Part shown: positions 28,745 to 38,100 of the stretch, piece by piece
How positions within the stretch are numbered: the stretch's first letter is position 1
Layout of the letters: the number at the start of each line of letters is the position of its first letter
NCBI RefSeq assembly: GCF_900454835.1
Contig: NZ_UGTM01000002.1
Span: 930,001 to 994,000 of the forward strand
Reading direction: 5' to 3'
Length of the DNA: 64,000 nt
Source of the DNA: Prevotella denticola
GTDB lineage: Bacteria; Bacteroidota; Bacteroidia; Bacteroidales; Bacteroidaceae
Translations under genes and position numbers: made by a program
Notes under the pieces: generated by a model
What the model saw: the letters and a program-made list of their open reading frames with translations, nothing else
What the model was told of the DNA's origin: nothing
Database searches by the model: none

Positions 28745-31011
28745 AACATTTTACCTATGCCACCCTCCCCAACAGAACTATGGGATTTGTATTCTTCACC
28801 TTGGCGTTTCTCTCTTCGGCCAGCGTACACGCACAGGTAAGCAAATACGAGCGGTTGCGTTGCATTGGTCGACACACATTCAATTTCATGCCCGACGCGC
28901 AACACCCATCCTTACATAAGAACAAGGACTTGCTTGTGGTCTATTCCGACAGGGATGCCAACAAGGCATATTCCAACCGCTTCGCACAAAGGGTGTTGGG
29001 CGAGCAGAAAATGGGCAGTGCTTATTATGTCACCGATGAGAAAAACGGATTCTATAAGCTGGTGACCGCCTCGCCAAACATTATTGGCAAACCCAAGGGG
29101 GTGTTCAGCGTATTCTATGGTAGCAAGCGGCACCTCAAGGACGCGGCGAGCGCACCGTTCGTGGGATGGATTTCCAAAGATCGCCTCTTGCCTTTCGGCC
29201 ATGCCTTCGTTTCCCCTATCAATAATCGCCCCATCAAGTTCCGCGTGGGCGCAACAACCGTCAATCGCCTTTTCAACCTCCATCCCTATTGCAAGGCAGA
29301 CAGCATACTGGTTTTCAAAAATCCATTTTTCGACGGAAGAGCCTCGAAAAGCGTCTGCTGGGGACAGGTCGTTTATGCCTACAAATATGACGAGAGCAAG
29401 CAAGCCGTCCTTATTTCCGACAGACCGGAGCTGAGCGACACCGCACGGAAGGTGTTGGGATGGATACCCAGCGACATGATTGCCGAAGTGGGACAAAACA
29501 GTGCATGCCTACTGAACGAGGATACGTTAAACGGAACGCCGCTGCAATCCAACCTGCTTTTCTTCCTTAACGGCAACAAACCAAGCCAAGACTTACGTAC
29601 AAACCTGCCCTTGGCGGTATGGGATATGGACCGAAGCCGCATTATCAACATCAAGGGCGGCGATTTTCCCGTGTCTGAAATCAGGCGCATGTACAACGGC
29701 AGCAAACGGCTCAACGTGCACCTGCTGTTTTTCGAGAAAGACAAGGCCGAGGTTAGGGCATTGGCAAGCACCTTGCAAAGCGTCGCCATGAAAATTCCCC
29801 AGAACTTCCAAGCCGCCTACTCCATCACTTCCATATCGGACAACGGCAACCGGCACCTGAAATGTACGCCCGACTATTCGCAATGGCTCACTTTCCTTGA
29901 GTCGGCCACTTCCGGCCGTACCGCTTCCGCCACATCCCCTGCAGGGTTCCATGCGGCTCTCAACACCATCCTCAACACCACCCCATACGTGAAGTTTGAG
30001 AACGACGTGTTCATCATTCTGGGTACGGACGAGACACCGGCCTTCACATCGCAGATCAAGTCCAAGTTGGCGGCACGGTCTGCCTGCCTGCTCTTCATCC
30101 AGATGCAGAACAAGGACAACACGGCTCATCAGAATTTCATTCTACAGTCCAAGGAGTTGCTCGACGACAACATTGCGGGCTATATGGATTTCATCACCAG
30201 GTACATCGCCGCCCCCAAGTGGGACAAGCCCAGCCTGTTTAAGGATCTGAGTACCGAAGACGAAAACGCCTACCTGCTTGAAGTTCCGCAGAACAGCATT
30301 GCTGTCGGTGGATTGGTCTTTCCCAAAATCAACGGCAAACTGTCCAATCCCGGTTTCTCCAATATATTGGATACGCTCTTTTTGCAGATTGCCACCAAAG
30401 ACAAGGAACTTTTGGCCTCGCTCACCGAGTGCAGAAACAAGCTGGGCGTACAGAGAGCCGTCCCTGCCAAACGTATGGAAAGCCTTTGCACCGCTGCGGC
30501 TTCGTCCGCTACCAATCTTGACAGGGTCAGCGTAAACGAGACGTTCTATCTTGACACGCTGCTGTCCGACATATCCCTGCGTGACTCCATTGGCGGTTAC
30601 CTTTTCGATGCAGGCGAAATGAAAACGCTGTTCGAAGGCTGGCGTGACCTGATGCCTTACTTCTCTTCCGGCATGGGCAAGAAAGAAGTCAAGGTCTTAC
30701 GGAAACTCTACCGCCGACAAGTCCGCAACATCGATGACATCTACCGTAGGAAAATGCTTTCGGGAAAGTCCACCATCTCAGACCTGTTCTACTACAAGAC
30801 GGGCATACCCTGTGCCGAGGAATTGAGTAAGACGATGAGAATAAAGGACCTCACGCGAAAGAAATGTGAAGTGAACCGTTGGGACGAGCGCTATCAAGAT
30901 ATGTACCAGCGCCTGTTGCGGTTGGAGAACCTCTTCAAGTCCAACAAGCTGCAAATGGTGACCGTTACCGGTACTACTTTTTATTTTGTTCCCATGCAAG
31001 AGATGCTATAG
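28741..31011 (+). CDS. tssR: T6SS periplasmic protein TssR
   Basis: The 756-residue protein carries an N-terminal signal-like segment ending near HAQVSKY (residue about 32) and has two SH3-like N-terminal parts (FYKLVTASPN; GWISKDRLLPFG), then a region that resembles a von Willebrand A-like fold (VHLLFFEKDKAEVRA to DVFIILGTDE), and a helical tail. TssR is specific to T6SS subtype iii, where it joins the trans-envelope complex. It ends the tssE-tssR run; a structured 460-bp gap separates it from hcp. Confidence 0.8.
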   Translation: MKHFTYATLPNRTMGFVFFTLAFLSSASVHAQVSKYERLRCIGRHTFNFMPDAQHPSLHKNKDLLVVYSDRDANKAYSNRFAQRVLGEQKMGSAYYVTDEKNGFYKLVTASPNIIGKPKGVFSVFYGSKRHLKDAASAPFVGWISKDRLLPFGHAFVSPINNRPIKFRVGATTVNRLFNLHPYCKADSILVFKNPFFDGRASKSVCWGQVVYAYKYDESKQAVLISDRPELSDTARKVLGWIPSDMIAEVGQNSACLLNEDTLNGTPLQSNLLFFLNGNKPSQDLRTNLPLAVWDMDRSRIINIKGGDFPVSEIRRMYNGSKRLNVHLLFFEKDKAEVRALASTLQSVAMKIPQNFQAAYSITSISDNGNRHLKCTPDYSQWLTFLESATSGRTASATSPAGFHAALNTILNTTPYVKFENDVFIILGTDETPAFTSQIKSKLAARSACLLFIQMQNKDNTAHQNFILQSKELLDDNIAGYMDFITRYIAAPKWDKPSLFKDLSTEDENAYLLEVPQNSIAVGGLVFPKINGKLSNPGFSNILDTLFLQIATKDKELLASLTECRNKLGVQRAVPAKRMESLCTAAASSATNLDRVSVNETFYLDTLLSDISLRDSIGGYLFDAGEMKTLFEGWRDLMPYFSSGMGKKEVKVLRKLYRRQVRNIDDIYRRKMLSGKSTISDLFYYKTGIPCAEELSKTMRIKDLTRKKCEVNRWDERYQDMYQRLLRLENLFKSNKLQMVTVTGTTFYFVPMQEML

Positions 31012-31047
31012 TTGGTGTGGCATCCCAAGTCACGCTACGACTTGTTT

Positions 31048-31082
31048 GTACTGTCGCTACCGGTTGCAGGTAGCGGCAGTAC
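31048..31082 (+). terminator. Strong 14-bp hairpin downstream of tssR
   Basis: GTACTGTCGCTACC (31048-31061) pairs with GGTAGCGGCAGTAC (31069-31082) around a 7-base loop, with one G-U pair. No T run follows directly. It may end the tssE-tssR transcript or stabilise its 3' end. The left arm could alternatively pair with GGTAGCGACAATAC near 31113-31126. Confidence 0.6.
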
Positions 31083-31252
31083 AATGCTTTTGTAGCATGG
31101 CGACCATTCGTCGGTAGCGACAATACCAAACACGAGGGCCGAGATAACGGGCATAGCTCAGACATTAGCACCAACAACCTTAAATGGTTTTTAAGAGAAC
31201 GAATCTTTTATATAAATATTGTTAAACGAAAAAACTTTCTCCACTTTATTTA

Positions 31253-31283
31253 TTGCCGTTTTAAAATGATATTACTAACTTTG
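31253..31283 (+). promoter_or_regulatory. hcp promoter
   Basis: TAACTTTG (31276-31283) fits the -7 consensus, and TTG (31253-31255) is 20 bp upstream as the -33 element. This is the best-formed promoter of the T6SS locus and fits high expression of Hcp separately from the structural operon. The leader is about 180 nt. Confidence 0.65.
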
Positions 31284-31471
31284 CTATCGGATACAACAGA
31301 TTGCAAATCTTCCTCTTTCTTTTAGAGCAAGACTGTTTTTCAGCCGACAGAGGAGACTTCAAGAAGTTGTTGAGGTTTTCTCTTTTTTGTTTTCACGCCG
31401 GCATGATGACAGGAAACTGAAAGGACCTCCGAAAACATTATTTATTCATAAACAATTAAAAATTTTTCACT

Positions 31472-31870
31472 ATGGGATCATTCAGAGCAACATTGGAATT
31501 GGGCGGCAAGGAATATGACGTCCTGTATTCGAACTATGAATTCAGTCGCAACACCGACTCTAAGGGTAAGCCGTCGTCGAGCATTTCGGGCGGCAGGGTG
31601 AGCGTGACGGTCGAGTCTACGGAAGACACTACCGCCATTGAGGCGATGCTCAACAGCCAGTTCAAGCCAGTTGACGGCAAGATTATCTACAAGAAGACCG
31701 ACGAGGATGCCAAGATGAAGGAGATCGAGTTCAAGAACGCCTACATCGTGCACTACAAGGAGACGCTGGACACCACCAACGAGGTGCCCATGACCATCGC
31801 CATGACCTTCTCGGCCGAGACGCTTACCGTGGGCAACGCTGAGCTGGACAACCGCTGGCCGAGGGTATAG
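31472..31870 (+). CDS. tssD: T6SS tube protein TssD (Hcp)
   Basis: The 132-residue protein matches Bacteroidota Hcp: a short β-barrel beginning MGSFRATLELGGKEYDVLY, the extended loop GRVSVTVEST, and a C-terminal strand pair (MTIAMTFSAETLTVG). Hcp hexamers stack into the inner tube that is fired by sheath contraction and also carry some effectors. Own promoter and long leader upstream; vgrG follows after 108 bases. Confidence 0.9.
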   Translation: MGSFRATLELGGKEYDVLYSNYEFSRNTDSKGKPSSSISGGRVSVTVESTEDTTAIEAMLNSQFKPVDGKIIYKKTDEDAKMKEIEFKNAYIVHYKETLDTTNEVPMTIAMTFSAETLTVGNAELDNRWPRV

Positions 31871-31978
31871 CGCACTTTCACAGTCGATAACGGGCTTACT
31901 GCCGACGGACAATAGGCCGAAGGCGGAAAGCCCCGTTTTGTTTTCAGAGGATAAGAATTAACATAACATATATAGAAT

Positions 31979-33772
31979 ATGTCGACACCCAACAATAACA
32001 TTACTGTCAGCATCGGCGGTAAGCCGCTTTTTTCATTTAAGTCGCTCAAGTTGCACCAACCCATCAACGACCATCACCGCTTTGAGCTTACCCTAGATAT
32101 TGAGGTGGCGGCCAAGGCCTTGAAAGACGGGACTGAATGGTTAGGCAAGCGTATACAGTTCAAGAAAAAAGAGGCAAAGTCACCCTTGTTCATTGGAGTC
32201 GTCACGAAGGTTAACGCCTATCGGAAAAACCTGGACAGTGGGTATGTCTGCGTGTCGGGTTATTCTACCACCTACCTGCTGGAAAACGGTAAGAGCTGCC
32301 ACTCGTGGCTCGGGCACACGTTGGGCAAGATTGTCAAGGATTTGTGTACAAAGGCTGGCGTGCAGGCACAGGTGGCCCCGGAGCACAATAAGCCTGTGGG
32401 GTACATCTGCCAATACAAGGAATCCGATTTCATGTTCATCCGCCGACTGGCCATGAAATACCAAGAGTGGCTGTATTATGACGGTACCAAGCTGGTCTTC
32501 GGGAAGCCGAAGAAGCCTAAGGCCGTGAAGCTGGAATTCGACACTACCCTCACCTCGTTCGAGATGGGCGTGCAGACATTGGCCCGACCTGCCAGAGTCT
32601 TCTCCTACCAGTCGAAGAACGACCAAAGCATGGCGGAAGATACGCCGAACAAGCCTTCGGGACTCGACCAGCTGGGAAGCAAGGCCTTCCAAGCTTCATT
32701 GGAAATGTTCAAGGAACCGGCCTTGCAGTATGCGCACTCCCGCGTGCACCACATGCAGGAGATGGAGATGTACGTAAAGAAGAAGCAGGAGGCGGAGGCT
32801 GCAGAGTCGCACTATATGGTGGGGACGAGCGAGGAGGTTCAGCTCACTGCGGGCTCAGTGGTAAGGATAACCAGTCCGTTTGGCGAGCGCATCGGCAGTG
32901 TAACGAAAGCCTCGCTGGGCGAGTACCTCATCATCGACATCGAGCATTCGGTGGATGAAGGCAACTATTACGGCAACAAATTCAGAGCTATCCCCTCCGG
33001 GGTACAGAGCCTGCCCCTTCCCGATGTGGAACTGGCTGTGGCCGAGACGCAGATGGCCAGGGTTACGAGCAATGCCGACCCCGAGGGAAAGGGCCGCGTA
33101 CAAGTACAGATGAACTGGCAGACGGGTGACATGTATTCCGACTGGATAAGGGGACTGACGCCCGATGGCGGTAGTAGCGACAGCGTTGAGAATAACCGTG
33201 GTATGGTATTCATACCTGAGGTGGGCGACTACGTGCTGGTGGGGTTCCGCCATAATGACCCCAACCGGCCCTACATCATGGGCAGCCTATTCAATGGCAA
33301 GACGGGAAAAGGCGGTGGAGAAGGAAACAACACCAAAAGTATAACCACGAAGAGTGGAAGCACGATTAAGCTTGATGACAGTTCTGGAAGCATATTGATT
33401 GCAGACAAAACGGGGAAAAACCTCATTACAATTGACGGCACCGATTCCATTACCATGTTGTCCGCCAAGACCGTGACCTTGTCCAATGGAAAGTCCTCCA
33501 TAATGATTGAAGACGAAAAGGTTACCATTTCTGCAAAGGAAGTAAATATTGCTGGAGAGTCGAATATTGTGTGCACTTCCGGTGAAAGCGACAGCCTTGC
33601 CATCGCAAAAGGGAAGGGTGTAGGCGTGAAAGGCAAGGACATAAGCATACAGGCGAAAAACATTGTCGGAGCCTCCGGTGGCAATTCAGTGACAGTGTCT
33701 TCCCCTTCCACATCCATCAACGGAGACGCCAACGTCACCATTGATGGTGGATTGGTTAAGATAAATTCATAA
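31979..33772 (+). CDS. tssI: T6SS spike protein TssI (VgrG)
   Basis: The 597-residue protein has gp27-like domains (about 1-370), a gp5 OB-fold (about 360-430, with KGRVQVQMNWQTG and FIPEVGDYVLVGFRHNDPNRPYIMGS split here by the fold's loops) and a β-helix of short repeats to the end (for example ITMLSAKTVTLSNGKSS). There is no additional effector domain after the β-helix, so cargo must bind through the PAAR tip. It lies two bases upstream of the next gene, which is followed by the PAAR-Rhs effector. Confidence 0.9.
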   Translation: MSTPNNNITVSIGGKPLFSFKSLKLHQPINDHHRFELTLDIEVAAKALKDGTEWLGKRIQFKKKEAKSPLFIGVVTKVNAYRKNLDSGYVCVSGYSTTYLLENGKSCHSWLGHTLGKIVKDLCTKAGVQAQVAPEHNKPVGYICQYKESDFMFIRRLAMKYQEWLYYDGTKLVFGKPKKPKAVKLEFDTTLTSFEMGVQTLARPARVFSYQSKNDQSMAEDTPNKPSGLDQLGSKAFQASLEMFKEPALQYAHSRVHHMQEMEMYVKKKQEAEAAESHYMVGTSEEVQLTAGSVVRITSPFGERIGSVTKASLGEYLIIDIEHSVDEGNYYGNKFRAIPSGVQSLPLPDVELAVAETQMARVTSNADPEGKGRVQVQMNWQTGDMYSDWIRGLTPDGGSSDSVENNRGMVFIPEVGDYVLVGFRHNDPNRPYIMGSLFNGKTGKGGGEGNNTKSITTKSGSTIKLDDSSGSILIADKTGKNLITIDGTDSITMLSAKTVTLSNGKSSIMIEDEKVTISAKEVNIAGESNIVCTSGESDSLAIAKGKGVGVKGKDISIQAKNIVGASGGNSVTVSSPSTSINGDANVTIDGGLVKINS

Positions 33773-33773
33773 T

Positions 33774-35135
33774 ATGGCGGCATCGGTTTCAATAGCGAGT
33801 GAATTTGGTAAGGTACAAGACTTGTGGCGCAGTATAGAACGCGACGAGAATTGGCGCCTTGCCATTTGGGAGGCGCAGGTGGAGGACGTGGACATCGTGG
33901 ACAAGTTCATGGAGGTGGAACGCTCACCAGTAGGAGAATTCAGCGATGTGTTCTTCCGTTTTGATGCGTCATATCAAGGCAATATCGGAGAATTTACCAA
34001 AGCACTGTGGGAGGAATATGTCGGCTGGTTTGACGAAAAGGTGCCGGCAGAGTTCGACATTATGGCAGCCCTACGAAAAGACGGACGACTGTTGCAGGAA
34101 TATCATCCTGATACTTCTTTGGGCTTTACGGCGGAAAATTTATGGAACGAGCTGTTAAAGCTCAAGAATTGCATTAAGGGGCTTGACACAAGCCATTTTT
34201 GCATCTACATTCCCCCGACGACATATGATGGATTAGAGACCACCGATTGGTTTCGTTCGGTGGTTGACCACGTACCTCAGGGCATCCGATTGGTGACCGT
34301 CGATTTCGCCAAACGGCGTAAGGTGAAGCTTTCCGCCTCGCAAAAGGTAAGGTTGCTGAAACCAAAGCTCAACATGGCCGATGCCATACGGAATGAGATG
34401 GATAAGGAATGCGGTTCGTATGACCCCACCAACATAGACAGTCTCTACACACGACAAATACGCGCGGTAATGGATTGTACGGCCAAGCAGGATGAAGCTG
34501 TATTGGACAAAGAGGTGGGCACATTGCTTGGCCTTTCACGCCAACTTGGCCGTGAAGATGCCATTGTAACGACTCCCATGATTGCTGCACAGGCCTATTA
34601 CATTATCCGCGATAATGACAAGAGCCTATTCTATTGCGACCAGGCAATCAAGGAGTCGGAAAAGCGCATGAAGCCCGACGATATGACGGCCTACTCGGTA
34701 TGGAAGGTGGCTTTGTTCCAAAAAGCTGCCATACTCGTGGGGAACAAGAAACGCAAGGAAGCGATAGAACTGTACGAAGACGTTGCAACAGAAGCAGCCC
34801 GGAGGGCAGACGTGCTTTACGCCCTTGAAGGCTACCGTATGAGCGGCTTCCTGAATGACGAATTGGGCAAGCGCGAGGAGGCGTTCATACGCTTACTCTT
34901 GGCCCTGGAGACAGGAAGTCACCTTGCCATGAATCTGAGGCGCGCCTCCACTTTCGTGTATGCCGCAAGTATGGCCGTGCAGCTTTGCCGAAAGATAAGG
35001 GGCAAGCAAGACTTGGAGATATTGGAAAGTCAGTTGGAACAATGGCTGGGAGCAGATTGGCACAAGCTTACAGAGGCGTTTGACCGGCAAGTGGAGCCCA
35101 CACTCCATAAGCCTTCGCTGTTTGGCCGCAACTGA
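33774..35135 (+). CDS. Uncharacterised protein between vgrG and rhs (candidate effector adaptor)
   Basis: I do not recognise a family for this 453-residue cytosolic protein. The first 230 residues are mixed α/β with WRLAIWEAQVED and FCIYIPPTTYDGL stretches; the second half (about 240-430) is helical with TPR-like repeats (SLFYCDQAIKESEK; EAIELYEDVATEA; EAFIRLLLALETG). It starts two bases after the vgrG stop and ends 30 bases before the PAAR-Rhs gene. In Proteobacteria this position holds adaptors or chaperones (DUF4123, DUF1795, DUF2169) that load the effector on VgrG, so an analogous role is inferred. No signal peptide or catalytic motif was seen. Confidence 0.6.
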   Translation: MAASVSIASEFGKVQDLWRSIERDENWRLAIWEAQVEDVDIVDKFMEVERSPVGEFSDVFFRFDASYQGNIGEFTKALWEEYVGWFDEKVPAEFDIMAALRKDGRLLQEYHPDTSLGFTAENLWNELLKLKNCIKGLDTSHFCIYIPPTTYDGLETTDWFRSVVDHVPQGIRLVTVDFAKRRKVKLSASQKVRLLKPKLNMADAIRNEMDKECGSYDPTNIDSLYTRQIRAVMDCTAKQDEAVLDKEVGTLLGLSRQLGREDAIVTTPMIAAQAYYIIRDNDKSLFYCDQAIKESEKRMKPDDMTAYSVWKVALFQKAAILVGNKKRKEAIELYEDVATEAARRADVLYALEGYRMSGFLNDELGKREEAFIRLLLALETGSHLAMNLRRASTFVYAASMAVQLCRKIRGKQDLEILESQLEQWLGADWHKLTEAFDRQVEPTLHKPSLFGRN

Positions 35136-35165
35136 TATTGACGTAACAAAAATAAGACACATCAC

Positions 35166-38100
35166 ATGGCAATAGAAGGAAATCCGCTGATACTTGCCGA
35201 ACGCGCGTTCGGCAAGCTCTTCAAGAAATCCAAGGACAAGCTGGACGAGTTGCAGAAAGATTTGGCGAGCGTGGTGCCGAGCATGCCCGGCATGCCCGTG
35301 GGTACATATTTTGACATTGGGCTGGGCGTGGACATCCACGCCACAACATGGCCCTCTTCGCCTTGCATGCCTGTTCCTGCCTGTGCGATGGTGTTCGACA
35401 TCATGTCGGCCATCATGTCACAGGTTGCCCCCGCACTCCCGTCGCCTGATGGTGGACTCGGCGCGATGGCCGTCAAGTTGCTCAAGGGTATGGCTCCCTC
35501 TGTTAAAGTACACGGGCGATGGGTGGCCCAGGCCGGCGTGTCGATGGTGCAACTTCCTGCGATGGTACTGCACGTCTTCCCCGTAACCGCGCCTTTTGCC
35601 GATGCGGAGATGTGGATGGGTAGTTCCACGGTGCTTGCCGACGGGGGCCCCTGCTCCACGCAGTTTCATCCTGCACTCTCGTGCAACACCTACGGTTTCC
35701 CCGACGAGCGGCCGACACACCCCGGCAAGTTCAACCGTCCGCTGAAGTCACGGGTGCTGCCCACGCAACTGCTCACTGTCATCACCTCTGCTGGCAAACC
35801 TGTGCTGGTGGGAGGGCCGCCTACAATAGACCTTTTCCAATTGTTCATGAAAGTTGGCCTGACGGCATTGGCCAAGACCAAAGCCTACCGCAAGGCAAGC
35901 AAGGCCTTGGACGATGCCCTTGCCCAAACGCCATTGGGAAAATTGAAGAAGAAGGCTAATTGCTGGCTCTTCGGCGAGCCGGTGGATGCTGCCACGGGCA
36001 GGGTGTTCCACACCAACGTGGACTTCGAGCTGCCCGGCCCCATCCCCATCGTGTGGGAACGCACCTATTACAGCGACGCCGACGTGGACGGGCCGTTGGG
36101 CTACAACTGGCACCACAGCTACGGCATGGGCGTGCGCGAGATGGAGGGGCTCGGCATGGCGTTCCGCCACAAAGACGGCAGGGAGACAGCTTGTCCCTTC
36201 CTCGGCATCGGCGAGACGTTCTACGACAGGCGCGAACACCTGGAATGGATGCGCGAAAAGGCGGGCTATGCCATCCGTGACGACAATGCGGGGCTTACCT
36301 ACCGCTTCGAGGGGACGGAACGGGCCGACGGGCTGCGGATGGTCTCCGAAATGTCCGCACCCGACGGCGCATGCGTGCGCCTGCATTACCGCGCGGGCGG
36401 AAGGTTGGACCGGATTACCGATTCGCGTGGCGAGACCCTCCACGTGCAGACGGACAACCAAGGGCGCATCACAGGAGTACACTTGACTTCCGACGGCAGG
36501 AACACGTTGCTCGTGGGCTACAGCTACGACGAGGCGGGTAACATGGTATCCACGGAGGACGCGCTGGGAACGGTGAAACACTTCCGCTACGAGGGACACC
36601 AACTGGTGGAACTCACCAACCAGTCGGGCATGAGCTTCCATTGGGAATACGACGGCAAGGGCGAGTCTGCCCGCTGTGTCCACACATGGGGCGACGGCGG
36701 GGTGATGGAACACCGCATCGAATACGGCGAGGGGGTCACCCGCACCACCAACGGCCTGGGTCACACCACCGAATACTTCTATGGCGAGGACAAGCTGATA
36801 TATAAAATGGTGGACGCCAACGGAGGCGTCACCCGACAACACTACAACGAATTCGAGGAACTGGACGTGTCAGTGAACCCCGAAGGCTACAGCCACCGCA
36901 CCGTCTTCAACGAGTTCGGCCTGCCTGCGCTGACGACGGACGAGGACGGTCGCCAAACGCGTTACACCTACGATGCAAGGCGCAACCTCACCTCGGTGAC
37001 GACGCCCGAAGGCAGGCGAACGGCATGGGAATACGACAAGTGCGACCGCGTGGTGGAACGCACGCTTCCCGGCGGTGAGAGCTATGCCTACACCTACGAG
37101 GGGAGCGACCTGACTACCATTACCGACAGCGAGGGGCGTACTTTCACATTGGCATACAACGAGCGGCATGAACTGATACGGCTCACCTTCCCCGACGGGC
37201 TGCACCGCGATTGGCGGTACGACGGCCGTGGCCGCATGGTGTGGGCGCGCGACGTGCTTGGGAATGTGACGGCCTACGCCTACGACGACGCCGACAACCT
37301 GATATGTATCGAGGAAGCGGACGGCAACGTGCACAACCTCGTGTACGACGCCTCGGGCAACCTCATCAAGGCATCGGACATGCTACACGACGTGGAGTTC
37401 GACTACGGACCGCTGGGCACGCTTACGGGCAGGCGGCAGTTCGGCCGTCACGTGCGTTTCGGCTACGACAGCGAGCTGCAGCTACGCGAGATTGTCAACG
37501 AAGGCGGGGAACGCTACGCCTTCGGGCTCGACGGACTGGGTCAAGTGGTGGAGGAAACGGGCTTCGACGGCCTGAAAAGAAAATACCTGCGCGACGGAGC
37601 AGGCAGGGTGATACGGGTGGTACGCCCCAACGGTCGGCAGACGGACTACGAGCTGGACGGGGCGGGCAACGTGTTGGAGGAACGCCACCACGACGGACGC
37701 ATCAGCCGTTTCGCCTACGATGATGACGGCCTGCTGCTGCGTGCCGAGAACGGCGAGACGAAAGTGGCCTTCAAGCGCGATGCCGCTGGGCGCGTAATAA
37801 AGGAGACACAGGGTGAGCATAGCATCGTGCGCACGTTCGGCCCGACGGGGAAGCACGTGCATACGGAAAGTAGCCTTGGGGCAAGTGTGGATTACGGCCA
37901 CGACGAACAAGGGAGGTTGCAAGAGATGTCGAGTGGGGAATGGACGGCCAAGTGGCTGCGCGACAGTGTGGGGCTGGAGGCCGAACGTCACCTTACGGGT
38001 GGCGTGCACGTCACCACCCGGCGCGACAGGTTCGGGCGCGAGACGTTCAAGAGCGTAGGTGCGCGTAACGTGGAGCAGTTCCGCCGCCGCTACACGTGGG

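Larger units (their letters stand above)
31012..31471. other. Structured intergenic region between tssR and hcp
   Basis: No gene is supported. The first half contains a strong hairpin (31048-31082), a small hairpin ATGCT/AGCAT (about 31084-31098), and a third copy of the GGTAGCG arm near 31113. The second half contains the hcp promoter and a leader of about 180 bases with a perfect 12-bp palindrome ACTTCAAGAAGT (around 31358) before a T-rich stretch. Confidence 0.6.
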
